A stretch of 40,214 nt of DNA from Chara braunii (GCA_003427395.1 BFEA01000099.1:2447248-2487461), one strand, 5' to 3'. Counted from the first letter of the stretch, positions 20,014-30,400 are shown. Numbers and translations: made by a program. Notes: a model not told the origin generated them from the sequence alone.

Positions 20014-20560
20014 TCTGGCCACGTGGCAACAGGGTGGGTAAGGCTTGCTTATGTGTTTGGACAGCAATTTGGCACGTGAAATTGGCAAATCTTACTTTTT
20101 TTTACGTTTCTATAAGCACAGGTTCTGGTCACGTGGCAGGCCAGGTGGTGCTGTGAGGATCGGCATCGGGACTGTTGTGCGATTGATGTCACGTGGTTAT
20201 TGTGATTTGACCTTTTTCAATCTTCCTACTCGAGTGCGCTTTTGGCCATGTGGCAGGACAAGTGGGGTCGTGAGGATCGGCTCCGGAGCTGTTTGTGTAA
20301 TTGTTTTGAGCCCTGCCATGTGGGTATTGCGATTTGACCCTTGTCAACTTTCAACTTTCCCACTCGAGCGTGTTTTTTCGATTCATCAGGTTCTCTGGTG
20401 GGCACATACCCTCTTGCCATAAACATAGGTTTCCACCACGTGGCGGGGCAGGAGGTGCAGTGGTGTTAGGCACCAGGGCTGCATATGCGATTGTTTTCTC
20501 TCCTGCCACGTGGGTATTTCGTTTGAATTTTCTGCAACAGAACCTTCCCCACTTGTGTGT
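20014..20560. repeat. Degenerate tandem repeat carrying eight CAYGTG boxes
   Basis: Units open with TTCTGGYCACGTGGCAGG-like sequence (about 20013, 20123, 20241, 20431), and three of them close with GCCAYGTGGGTATTKCGWTTGA-like sequence. CACGTG occurs at 20020, 20073, 20130, 20190, 20437 and 20507; CATGTG at 20247 and 20317. CACGTGGC is the plant G-box/ABRE core recognised by bZIP factors, and CACGTG is also a bHLH/PIF site. No gene start is evident downstream, so regulatory use is not shown. Confidence 0.75.
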
Positions 20561-21291
20561 TTAGTGGCTAATTAGGATCGTGGGGGGAAGCTCATCGTAA
20601 CTATCCATAAACTACTAAACTACTAAACTAGCTCGCCCTGTTATTAGTCTCTCTGCCTTACTTGTATTTCCCCTATTCCTCACTGTGCAGAAGATTGTAG
20701 TGGATAATTGAGGAGGCGAGTAGGGTAGAGTTTGATTTAGCACAAAGTGGGGTTAATCCTTCCCCACCAGGGAAGCAATCAATGCCCCGTGCTTTGACTA
20801 TATATGTGTTATGCAAGGAAGCTGTCTCCAAGGGAGCAGTGGCTGAGGCTCTTCCAGCCCTAATGGGAAGAGGCGTGTGTTTAAATGTTGCAATCAAATT
20901 CATAACTGGAGCCTTGGGCACTGGGCCCTCTTTAAAACAAAAAAAAAGAACAGAAAAAAAAAAAAACTTTTTTGTTTTTTTTTTTCAATCCGAACCATAT
21001 GCGCATTGTTGCACTCCCTTTACCTTTCTCTCTCCCTCTCTCGACCTGTTCTTTTCCCCATTATTTACCTCCTTGCCCTCCAATCTATCTCTCCTCCACC
21101 TCTCTCTCGCCCTCATCCACCTCCTCTTCATTCTCTTCTTTCATTGTCGCCGCCACCAATACTCCCTCCTCATCCACCACCCTCCTTTACCTTCCCGCAT
21201 GGCTTCTAAAAGCAACACATTTTAATAAACTCAAAAATTGTAGGAAGTTAAAACTAACATATTTGAATTAACTTAGTTGTAGAAAATTTTC
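20561..21291. other. No recognisable gene; C/T-rich tract
   Basis: 20980-21200 is a pyrimidine-rich (CTCTC/CCTCC) tract whose open frames are compositional. An A-rich run lies at 20938-20966. Nothing coding is recognised. Confidence 0.45.
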
Positions 21292-21393
21292 CCGTGTTCG
21301 TGGGGACATTCGTTAATTGGTTGGATATAGAGAAGATTAGCATAGCCCATGCAGAAGGATGACAAACATAAATCGGGAAAGACTTTTAGTCTA
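21292..21393 (+). pseudogene. U6 snRNA-like relic
   Basis: Aligns along its length with the 102-nt plant U6 snRNA: GGGGACAT of the 5' stem, AATTGG, the block AGAGAAGATTAGCAT (21329-21343), AAGGATGACA and AAATCGGGAAA. U6 is the catalytic RNA of the spliceosome. Here the invariant ACAGAGA box reads ATAGAGA, the 5' stem-loop is disturbed, and several other positions differ. No plant U6 upstream element (RTCCCACATCG) or TATA box at the usual spacing, and no terminal T run, is visible. I therefore call it a pseudogene. Confidence 0.8.
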
Positions 21394-21429
21394 AGTCGAT
21401 AGTTTTCAAACAGTCGAAATTGTTTTCTT

Positions 21430-21490
21430 CGCAGCCCTAAGGCTGGGGTATGGTGGGTTGATGTGTTTGTGTCACGGTGGTAGAATTTTT
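21430..21490. repeat. Dispersed repeat CGCAGCCCTAAGGCTG
   Basis: This 16-mer and its continuation GGTATGGTGGGTT...TGTGTCACGGTG recur at 39246-39330, where the first 16 bp are doubled. It lies shortly downstream of the U6-like relic. Confidence 0.65.
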
Positions 21491-21673
21491 TGCATAGGTG
21501 AATGCCTAGTAATATATAGCAGGGGTGAGAGTGTGGTGGTGACTAGTCATTCACATATTTGCGGAGAGGCGACAACTATCTAGCTGTCCTGCCAATATCT
21601 TCGGAAGTTAAAAGAGAAATCCTAGCTTGTAATTGGATGCCAAAAAATAGTTCAACTTCTCAGAAGGGTGAAA

Positions 21674-21800
21674 TTTCATAAAACGCTCGATCTTGAAGAT
21701 CTGGTGGTGACCAATGGGTTTGGTCATAAGTGGTCAGTTTCATAAGACACTTGATCCTGAAGATCCGGTGGTGACCGATGGGTTTGGTCTTCGACCACTT
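21674..21800. repeat. Two-copy direct repeat, period 64
   Basis: TTTCATAARACRCTTGATCY, then GAAGATCYGGTGGTGACC and GATGGGTTTGGTC, at 21674-21737 and again at 21738-21800 with a few transitions. It ends just before the maturase-like frame. Confidence 0.85.
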
Positions 21801-21805
21801 TATAG

Positions 21806-22228
21806 AAACAACCATCCGTGAATATAGCAAGGCTCGAAGCCCATGCATGGAACCGAAGGATGCATTACATCTGCTTCGTAGATGATTTTCTAGTAGCAAT
21901 CTTTGGTCCACGATCAGAAGCAGTGAAACTGAGATCTGAATTGGAATCGTTCCTTAGAGACAAACTCCAATTAACACTGAGTATGGACAAAACCCATATT
22001 ACCCATGTGTCGAAAGGAGTACATTTCCTTGGCCACAACATCTTTCGAAGTATGAGGTGGCAACCTTACGGCTCGAAGAGAAGACGCTTCACATCTGAAT
22101 CCCACGACGACGCAAAAGCGTGTAAGAATTTGACTGTCTTTGCGGATACCGCTAAATACATCAAAAGACTTCAAACCCAAGGTTGCAAAATGTTGAGTTC
22201 ACCTACTTCAACAATTTTCCTAATATAA
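21806..22228 (+). pseudogene. Group II intron reverse transcriptase/maturase fragment
   Basis: A 136-residue stretch matches the part of group II intron proteins around the catalytic box: HYICFVDDFLVAIFG (the Y-A-D-D position reads F-V-D-D), then LRSELESFLRDKLQLTLSMD, KTHITHVSKGVHFLGHNI and a start of the thumb/X region ending near YIKRLQTQGC. Full proteins are ~500-700 residues, so the fingers, early palm motifs and the maturase domain are missing. A TAG lies just upstream in frame and a stop follows directly. Such ORFs sit in plant mitochondrial introns; nuclear relatives (nMAT type) also exist. Insertion of mitochondrial DNA into the nucleus is my preferred reading. Confidence 0.78.
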
Positions 22229-22313
22229 ATAAAGGTTGAGAAAATATGAAAACTCAAACAAAAATTAAGTGATAATCCTTTCGAAAAGAAAAAAGAAAAA
22301 ACCTAAAAATTCT

Positions 22314-22495
22314 TAAACCACCACTACCTTTTTCCATGCTGGTTGTCTTCAGGCTATCGAATCTTTAGGAGGCCGAAACGACAAAACGACCGCCGATGAG
22401 ATTGATTATCGGTGGCCGTTCTAAAAAGCTCTTATTTTTTAGGAGTAAGATATTTTACTGTTATCTCAACATCTGGAAACGTAGCGGTGGTTTAA
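22314..22495. mobile_element. TTAA family MITE, copy A
   Basis: TTAA (22314-22317) plus ACCACCACTACCT at the left, AGCGGTGGT plus TTAA (22492-22495) at the right; 182 bp. The inner TIR is variant (CACTAC/CGCTAC) relative to the CAGTAC copies. Confidence 0.65.
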
Positions 22496-22600
22496 GGGCA
22501 AAAAGAACGATGGTGATAAAAAAATGCATTTTTTCTCCCCACGGCTACAGGTATGCCGCCATTGTTTTGGCTCAATGGGTTAGGCTCGGAATTCAAAGCG

Positions 22601-22708
22601 TTAAACCACTAGTACCTCCGAGCCTGTTTTTGTCGACCCTTAATTTCACTGCGCTCCGAGTTTGCCGAGCCTGGGTACCACTCCGTTTTCTTTCTGATAC
22701 TCTCACGG

Positions 22709-22740
<32 letters not shown>

Positions 22741-23347
22741 GCGGCCATGAACTCGAAAAAAAGAAGAAAAAAAAAAGAGACAAAGCTTTGGCCGTGATGT
22801 ATACATTCTTGGAAGTGGTAGTGTGAGTGTGCCCTCAGTGAGGGCATCTCAGCCCCGTGGTCAGGTCGTTAGATTCGAAAAAGAGAATAGAAAGGGGGGA
22901 AAACGGGTACACGGATCCAGTCGTGAAAATGGTTGGATACATTCCCCTTAGTACCAGTGTGATGAGTGTTATAATCCTCTGACAAAATACAACTTGAGCA
23001 GATCACGGACGGCTTGAGCAATTCACGGATTCCCCCCTGTCGCATTGACATGGGACTTATAAGAAATACACGTGCCAGAAAAAAACGAAAATAGTAACAT
23101 CCAGAATGGGACCGCCTTACCGGTGAGCTGCATTCTGTGGAGGAAGACTTTAAGCATAACCTCCAAAACTACCCTGCCCGACATCATTGCAGTAGAGATA
23201 GTTTAGTTTTTTTTTTTTCCTTTTTCTTTCACCCGCGGGCAATATAAAAGTTTGATTTATAGGACAGTCTCGACCCACCCCCAATAACTTCGGGAACTGG
23301 CAAAACATCGTAATTTTCCAACACTGGTGGAGGTACTAGTTGTTTAA
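22601..23347. mobile_element. TTAA family element, copy B (747 bp)
   Basis: Left end TTAAACCACTAGTACCTCC (22601-22619), right end GGAGGTACTAGTTGTTTAA (23329-23347): 18 of 19 positions are complementary. The largest member seen. The interior holds an A run (22710-22737) and no recognisable transposase. It may be a non-autonomous element with captured sequence. Confidence 0.65.
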
Positions 23348-23760
23348 AGCTGCGATATTATGGGTTCCAACGCTGATTCGTAGCTAAAAGAATGCGATAT
23401 TGAGGGTTCACAGTCTATTTCAAGGTAGCATGAATTTTCGATGTAGAGTAACCACAAAAAAAAAAGTATAGTTAGGGTGAAAGGTTTACGATGACTGTTT
23501 TTTGCATTTTTGTAGAGGACTAATAACTCATTGGTGAGAGTACCCGTACTTCAAAAATTGAAAGGACCAGCTCTTGGTTTCTGGTTGACCGAGGTTGTTG
23601 GGTTTTCTAAGGGAGGGCTTGGAACTTGCGTTCCATAGCATAGGTACAACGTACATGAGAAATTTTGTGTGCTAGTATCTAAGAATGTCCCAAAGTTCTT
23701 CGGACACTGACAAACGCACTACCCGTTTGTGTTTATAAAGTGATACATATAGAAAGGGGA

Positions 23761-23763
<3 letters not shown>
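23348..23763. other. No recognisable gene
   Basis: AT-leaning sequence with no frame of interest. Confidence 0.45.
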
Positions 23764-23833
<70 letters not shown>

Positions 23834-23850
23834 CGCGCGCGCGCGCGCAC
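23764..23850. repeat. (CT)n-(GC)n compound microsatellite
   Basis: CT repeats to 23830, then GTGCGCGCGCGCGCGCGC to 23849. The alternating GC tract is potential Z-DNA. Confidence 0.95.
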
Positions 23851-25454
23851 TACCCAGAGGGCAAAACCGCAATTATTATAGCTCTAACATCAAGGGAGGG
23901 AAGATTTGCAAATCCAAAATTTATCGGGAACTCTCGTGGCATTCGGATTGTCAGCTTCAGTCTGAAAATTATCATCAAACGACTAAGGGCGCGGGAGAAT
24001 CGGTAGGCAGAAGCCCATTGGAAGTGCATTTGCCTCGTGACTATTTCGCAACAAGTGCAAGATTCACTGATATCTCAGCACCAATTGTCGCCACGAGCAT
24101 TACTTCAACAACTTAAACCATTGACATTTAAATCGGGGGTTTCACATGGTTATCGTTGCTGAGCATCGCAACGCAGTCAGAACCAAGTAGAGGAGGATGA
24201 TCTTAGATACGTCGAAATAATAAATTAAGGCAAACTCATCCTCACGTAAGTAACAAATTTTTGTGTGATTGTAAAGATGGATGCGGTCATTATATAATAA
24301 CACATTTCTTACTTCTGCATTGCACTGTATAACATCCTAGTATGGTGCGGGGAGATCAAGGAGGCTAATATGGTTGACCAAGAGGAACTTTCATTATGAA
24401 CAATTACCCGCACTTAGACTTAGGGTCACAAATGATGACTCCGCACACGTACCTTTCGTCCACTTGGTCAATCGCGGACCAATCTTGTAAGAAAATGAGA
24501 ATTACAAACGAAATTTTGACAACAAACTTAAGGAGAAGAGCATTGCTACGAATTCTGATGTAAACTCAAAGTCAATCATATATGCATTAAATAATGAATG
24601 GGAGATACATTTATCAACTTACCCAGACATTCGATATCCAAAAGGAAAGATGTAGCGAGAGAGATGCGTCACACACATTCAAGTTGAAGCTCGCAGACAA
24701 TCAACTCATGTTACCTCTGGAAGACAAACTTTTCTACAAAAGCGGGATCAGATCCAAGCGTATATTTTATACGTACAACCAAGGCCAAGCACTTTACTAA
24801 GTTATCCAATATGAATTTTGACAAAGTCTCTTGCAATGTTTCCTATAAAAGAACTTCACGTCTGGCTCGTGAAACATTGCAGTTCAGATAAAAGAGGAGG
24901 AGAGAAAAAAACTACACAAATTTATAGCTTGAAGATAGCGGGAAGTCAGGGAGAATAGTGAGGAGGGGCCTAAAAAAAAACAGGGGAGATGATATACTGA
25001 TATCAAATGAGGAAAAGTCGTTAGGATGATTGAAATTTTTATTACATCGGCTTGATATTTCAAACCGCAAAACGAAAACTGCTCTTGCAGCTTTATGCAA
25101 TAAACTCAAAACTTGGTCAATTATCTTCAACCCAAAATCAAGGAGGGAGTCGAAGAGGTTGCACGAAGAAAAAGAAGGAAAAATGTTAGTGCACATGGGT
25201 GGGCAAGAAGCACAACTATGTGCATAAAACATACAAATTATCACCACGCGATCATATATCAGAAAATTCAAAACGAAAAAATGAGTCTACCTATAACTAT
25301 TATTATCTTTTGGTAAGACCGCTAGCAATCATGAGATCCTAAGAATAACCACATACAAAGACATAAATTAAAAAGTGGTTAAGAGTCAAGTCTATTATTC
25401 AGTGTTCCCATGTCAACTATTATAACGCCCAACTCCATGCGTTAAAAAAAAAAG
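23851..25454. other. No recognisable gene; one short hairpin
   Basis: A 68-codon open frame at 24594-24800 has ordinary composition but no family I recognise. Near 24834-24885 a 10-bp stem GCAATGTTTC/GAAACATTGC encloses a ~34-nt loop. Confidence 0.4.
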
Positions 25455-25466
25455 AGGATGTGTGTT

Positions 25467-25531
<65 letters not shown>

Positions 25532-25532
25532 A

Positions 25533-25576
<44 letters not shown>
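25455..25576. repeat. (GT)n-(GA)n compound microsatellite
   Basis: GT repeats to about 25520, then GA repeats with an AAGC interruption to 25576. Confidence 0.97.
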
Positions 25577-25578
<2 letters not shown>

Positions 25579-25675
25579 AATCGGGTCATGTGAGCAACAT
25601 TATCTTTGTATGCATCCGCGTGCACGGTTGAAGGGTTGTCAGGTGAGTTCGGGGGGACGGTTATGATCGGGGGCC

Positions 25676-25725
25676 TATGTGTGTGTGTGAGTTTGTTTGT
25701 GTATGTGTGTGTATGTGAGTGAGTG

Positions 25726-25769
<44 letters not shown>

Positions 25770-25783
25770 GAGAAAGAGAGAGC
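25676..25783. repeat. Imperfect GT-rich microsatellite
   Basis: GTGTGTGTGAGTTTGTTTGT, a short TATATATA, then a (GT)13 run and AGAGAGAAAGAGAGAG. Confidence 0.9.
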
Positions 25784-25963
25784 TTGACCGCGTCTTATTA
25801 GGCTTGGGAGGGCGTGCATACTGGACCGGTCATCTGTTGTACCTAGTTTGTGCGGGGCATTTGTTGACGTGTAAGTGGATACTCGGCCACCTTTGGGGAA
25901 AGGGCGCAAGAGCATTCGCCCCATTAACGAATGGCGTGTTCCATAGTGTGTGAGTGTGTGGAT

Positions 25964-25964
<1 letters not shown>

Positions 25965-26023
<59 letters not shown>

Positions 26024-26028
26024 GAGAG

Positions 26029-26102
<74 letters not shown>
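25965..26102. repeat. (GA)n microsatellite with GTAGAGAG interruptions
   Basis: About 138 bp of GA repeats, interrupted around 26021-26031 by two GTAGAGAG units. Confidence 0.97.
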
Positions 26103-26520
26103 CACATCCGTGTTTGAATCAGGAGTGAAAATGCATCTCGATTCAAACAAAATGATCCAACACGGTGAGAAGGCCGACTCGGCTGAAGTGGGCGGGCTGC
26201 ACAACAGGCTGTAGGGTTTGGCGCACCGCTGCGGAATTGAATTTCTATGACCTATCACTCCTTCGTGTGCAGAAACTTCTTCAGCCCCCTAAAATGCCTC
26301 CCCGTTAATTGTTTCCACCCTTTTGCTGCCCCAACTTGAATAATTTTAGCACTTATCCGACATCCAATCGGTGCGTGCGAAAAGGCCGGTGTAACGAAAG
26401 ATGACGAAAATGACTCAGATATAAAATGCACCTCGAGGAGCTGCGAACTATAGGGGAATGCTGATATTACCTCCTCCAGTGGATCGAAGCGAAATTTTTT
26501 GAGGGAAATAAAAATTGTGC

Positions 26521-26521
<1 letters not shown>
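26103..26521. other. No recognisable gene
   Basis: Non-repetitive sequence between two microsatellites. The long minus-strand open frame that includes it depends on the N gap and is not credible. Confidence 0.45.

Positions 26522-26575
<54 letters not shown>
26522..26575. repeat. (GT)27 microsatellite at gap edge
   Basis: GT repeats running into the gap. Confidence 0.97.
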
Positions 26576-27250
26576 NNNNNNNNNNNNNNNNNNNNNNNNN
26601 NNNNNNNNNNNNNNNNNNNNNNNNNNNNNNNNNNNNNNNNNNNNNNNNNNNNNNNNNNNNNNNNNNNNNNNNNNNNNNNNNNNNNNNNNNNNNNNNNNNN
26701 NNNNNNNNNNNNNNNNNNNNNNNNNNNNNNNNNNNNNNNNNNNNNNNNNNNNNNNNNNNNNNNNNNNNNNNNNNNNNNNNNNNNNNNNNNNNNNNNNNNN
26801 NNNNNNNNNNNNNNNNNNNNNNNNNNNNNNNNNNNNNNNNNNNNNNNNNNNNNNNNNNNNNNNNNNNNNNNNNNNNNNNNNNNNNNNNNNNNNNNNNNNN
26901 NNNNNNNNNNNNNNNNNNNNNNNNNNNNNNNNNNNNNNNNNNNNNNNNNNNNNNNNNNNNNNNNNNNNNNNNNNNNNNNNNNNNNNNNNNNNNNNNNNNN
27001 NNNNNNNNNNNNNNNNNNNNNNNNNNNNNNNNNNNNNNNNNNNNNNNNNNNNNNNNNNNNNNNNNNNNNNNNNNNNNNNNNNNNNNNNNNNNNNNNNNNN
27101 NNNNNNNNNNNNNNNNNNNNNNNNNNNNNNNNNNNNNNNNNNNNNNNNNNNNNNNNNNNNNNNNNNNNNNNNNNNNNNNNNNNNNNNNNNNNNNNNNNNN
27201 NNNNNNNNNNNNNNNNNNNNNNNNNNNNNNNNNNNNNNNNNNNNNNNNNN
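26576..27250. other. Assembly gap (675 N)
   Basis: Left edge (GT)n, right edge (CT)n. The missing sequence therefore spans the junction of a compound microsatellite, as at 25455-25576. Confidence 0.99.
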
Positions 27251-27329
<79 letters not shown>

Positions 27330-27418
27330 CTCTCTCTCTCTCGCACACATACACACACACTCACTCTCTCACATACACGCAAATGCGCACACACACGTAC
27401 ACACACACACACACACGC
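27251..27418. repeat. (CT)n-(CA)n microsatellite
   Basis: CT repeats 27251-27325, a TTTTTC break, more CT to 27342, then CA repeats with CACTCTCT, CATGCG-type and GTAC interruptions. Confidence 0.96.
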
Positions 27419-27424
27419 ACTCTT

Positions 27425-27583
27425 GGAGTTGTGTATAGCGAATATGACAAACCACATCACCAAACAAACTACGGGCTGCACACTCGTGCCCTTATGGTAA
27501 GTCAATTGTGTATAACGAACATGACAAGGCACATCAACAGACAAACTTTGAACTGCGCACCCGTACCCTCACGATAAGTCAAT
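27425..27583. repeat. Two ~80-bp units shared with the palindrome arms
   Basis: TGTGTATARCGAAYATGACA, then CACATCAMCARACAAACT and CGCACCCGTRCCCTCAYGAT, at 27425-27497 and 27507-27583. A related unit lies at 31160-31275 and, mirrored, at 30511-30626. Confidence 0.7.
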
Positions 27584-27811
27584 AGGCGAGTGTTGGCCAT
27601 AGATACTGATATGCTCTATCTTTGTGTTAGGTGGTTCCCCCTCCGGTGGCCCAACCCTACTCCCTGATTGTTGCTTAGGGTAGAGGCCAATATGTATTTC
27701 ATTGATTTTGAGAGATAGCTACACTAGTTGGGGGGCCCTATATGCACTTGGGACAAGTGGTAGGTAGGTAGTGAAAGGTGAAATTGAGCGTGTAGGACAG
27801 TGTTAGCCTGC

Positions 27812-27970
27812 TTAAACCACCAGTACTTGGCCTCGCTATCGGCTGCGGAAAAAAAAAAGAGTAGAAACGTTTGTAGTCGGATGAATTTAGGCGCTCCTGT
27901 AGTAGCCCATACATTTCCTCAAATTGTGGCTCGTTAACGGGTACGACTCTAAGAAGTACTGGTGGTTTAA
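27812..27970. mobile_element. TTAA family MITE, copy C
   Basis: TTAA (27812-27815), ACCACCAGTACTTGGCC at left; AAGTACTGGTGGT, TTAA (27967-27970) at right. 159 bp, non-coding, with an A run near 27849. The inverted repeat ACCACCAGTACTT is perfect over 13 bp. It is the cleanest member and defines the family. Confidence 0.8.
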
Positions 27971-28386
27971 GACGGAGGCCAACATCCATCCCCTTGATTT
28001 TAAGAGGTAGCTACTCTTATTGGGGTCCTCTGCACACACATGAGAGTCGTGGTATGTAGTAGGTGAAATGTAAATTCAGTTCGCAGCCCATTAGGGGTGC
28101 GTTTTATACCCTTGAGTCAATTTCGCCGTCCTTCGTTATACCAGCCGTCCATTCAGGTCCAAATGGAAGTTGGAAGGGTGGTAAGTTCGTTCCGGAATGC
28201 AATTCACAGGGAATGGGCAATTGTTACTTGCAGAGGATCAATAGCTGCCCATAGGAGGCTGAGGAGGCTGCAATCCTTAAGTTGAACATTTCGAAATCGA
28301 AATGATGTGGGTAAACAGTATTGAATATATGGTCACTTCGAATAGACCAGGTACATATTGTATTCGAAAATAACACATACCTTTTG
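27971..28386. other. Unique left flank of the palindrome
   Basis: No gene recognised. This sequence has no counterpart beyond the right arm end at 33399, so it fixes the outer limit of the inverted duplication. Confidence 0.5.
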
Positions 28387-29491
28387 TAAAGGAGATGCTG
28401 CCCAAATTTTTCCTAATTCAGGGAGTTGGACAAAACTTGACTTTTTAGAGTTAGATATTGTTTCAGTTTTCATATTTAAGCTAATATAAATTATGAAAAA
28501 ATATTTTTCCTACGGAAAGCGCTGTCGAAATTTTATTAGTTTAGAGGAGATAAATTATATTTTGATAGGTGGCGATTCTGGCAATTCACTCTGCATAACA
28601 GATTCTTCCAAAGGTCTACTTCTTCTTTGGACACTGACTTAGAGGTAGGCTTATACTTAGTTTGCAGGAGAACTTTGAGTGAGATTGTGATATAAAGATT
28701 ATTCTTCATGGACTTATAGATTTAGCTTTGGGATGACCTGTCTTGTGTTACAGTTATTCTTGATCGTTTGATTCAGGATTTGGGTTAGATTTAACTTGAT
28801 CCTACAAGGATCATTATCTGTTATCATTGATAACAGGTCGGTTGCCGACTCGTTGGTCTACGACCCAACTCCTATCCATTCTCAATACTCACCCTAAAAG
28901 GTTTTAGCCCTGATGGGTTCTATTGTTTTATTAAGGTTTTCACTTAAAATTTTATTGAATGACCATTTAACAAAGGTACTGAGTATTTAATTATGGAAGG
29001 TTGGACAAAGGTTGAGGTTTGCATGGCTAAAGCGAGGGGTACGAGCATAGAGAATGGTTGAAGTTGACCCCGTGTAGTGCGTGGGCTTCTGTTGACTCTT
29101 TGATGTGATTGCAAGTATGTTTTATGGTTCGGACTTTGCATTTGACTGCCTGCGATCACATACATATATATGGCTGAGAGGAGTCTCACTGTGACTGTCA
29201 GAAGTGATCGTCACATATTTATCCCCCTATACATGTATATATGTACACACCTATGTTTGGGTGTTTCTCGTGGCCTAAGGAGCCCACGCTTAAGGGTTTA
29301 ATTGGGGTCGAGGTTAACAAAGGAAGGAAAAATCTCTCCCTTTTCTGTTGTTTAATTCTTGAAGATTTCTTAGTCGGACGTTGGTCCTGGGCCTGTATTC
29401 GAGGTCCTTGTCCAGAACATCCATGTCCCAGACTCCGCGTGGAAGGGATCACCTCCTTCGCAGAGCCTATTTGCCCTGCCGACCGGGGCAC

Positions 29492-29634
29492 TCGGCCTAA
29501 AAGCCGAAGATGCCACGGAGGCCGCACGACTGTTCCTTCAGTCGTGCAATATCGTGAAAAACTTGACTTTCACGATATTTCGAGTTTGACACTTGAGTGT
29601 CATAAGCGGTACTCGGATCCACGAGGGACCGCTT
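29492..29634. other. Cluster of five adjacent stem-loops (left arm)
   Basis: In order: TCGGC-ctaaaa-GCCGA (29492-29507); GCACGACTG-ttcctt-CAGTCGTGC (29524-29547); AATATCGTGAAA, 8-nt loop, TTTCACGATATT (29548-29579); TGACACT-tg-AGTGTCA (29587-29602); AAGCGGT...ACCGCTT (29604-29634) with a nested CTCG...CGAG. All listed stems are perfect. Stems two and three abut with no spacer. No protein frame explains this. Confidence 0.85.
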
Positions 29635-30299
29635 GATTTTGGGCACTACATAGTACACCATCATTGTGACTGTTTGTGTATTCATGCATTGCTAGTTGAT
29701 ATGGGAAGGTCCTGCGTCCGCGCGGTTTTTATGTCGTTGTATCGTTTGTTCCGTGTCGTTCCGTGTATGTGTGTGTGTGTGTGCGTGCGTGTTTTATTTT
29801 TATTGTTGATAGTGTGGTGTACGCGTGGTGGGTGAGATACGTCCTAGTTGAACGACGATGAGCCGCGCTTGGGACTTCAGCCCCTAAAGGCATCAGTTTG
29901 CGTACGGGTCCGATAGAGGCGTAAAACAGTGCATACCCCCTATGCTATAGAGAACGAGAAACACCCTCAGTTGATTCACCTCTGCGATTGTAACTAATTA
30001 ACTCTCGTACTATGAACAGGTAGCTCGGCGGGGATACGCCCACCGAAGGGAGGTGACAACTCTCGTAAGGTGGAGGTAAGACGTGCCTCGTGTTGGCCCT
30101 ATCCTGTCGTAGAGGCTCACGAGAGGTATGGTTGGCGCACTCGGCCGGAGCGGCTTGCGGAAGCTCCATGTGCATCACGACGAGGATCAAACCAACTCCT
30201 GCGTGACGCGGCCAGGAGGGTCCCCCACTGTGCGGTACGAGACCAATGCGCTCAACAACGACCTTTTGAATTTCCACCCACGCAGAGGGGGATCTCAAC

Positions 30300-30400
30300 T
30301 TGCAAGCGTGAAAAAGAAGTTAGTGAAGACTGGTTGGTTAGGTCGCAAGTGGAGTTGAGAAGGTCGTGGGTTCGATCCCCATTGACAACTCTCCACATGC
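30300..30400 (+). repeat. tRNA-like (SINE-type) segment, left arm
   Basis: The B box GGGTTCGATCCCC (30368-30380) is canonical. An A-box-like TGGTTGGTTAGGTCG lies ~35 nt upstream. No tRNA cloverleaf can be completed, which suggests a tRNA-derived SINE head. The right-arm mirror is 31386-31486, minus strand. A diverged relative lies at 35727-35790. Confidence 0.5.

Noticed and set aside
20830-20945. Possible SINE: GTGGCTGAGG A-box-like string with an A-rich tail
   Set aside because: No acceptable B box at the right distance (GTGTTTAAATG is poor) and no target duplication found.
24594-24800. 68-codon open frame
   Set aside because: No recognisable family, no flanking gene signals, and the length is compatible with chance in this AT-rich DNA.
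26255-27577. Long open frames on both strands across the second N gap
   Set aside because: The same artefact: N residues plus microsatellite translation.
29447-29460. GGATCACCTCCTT, identical to the 3' end of bacterial/plastid 16S rRNA
   Set aside because: Sequence on both sides has no rRNA similarity; a 13-bp match is compatible with chance. It would need a search to exclude a tiny plastid insert.
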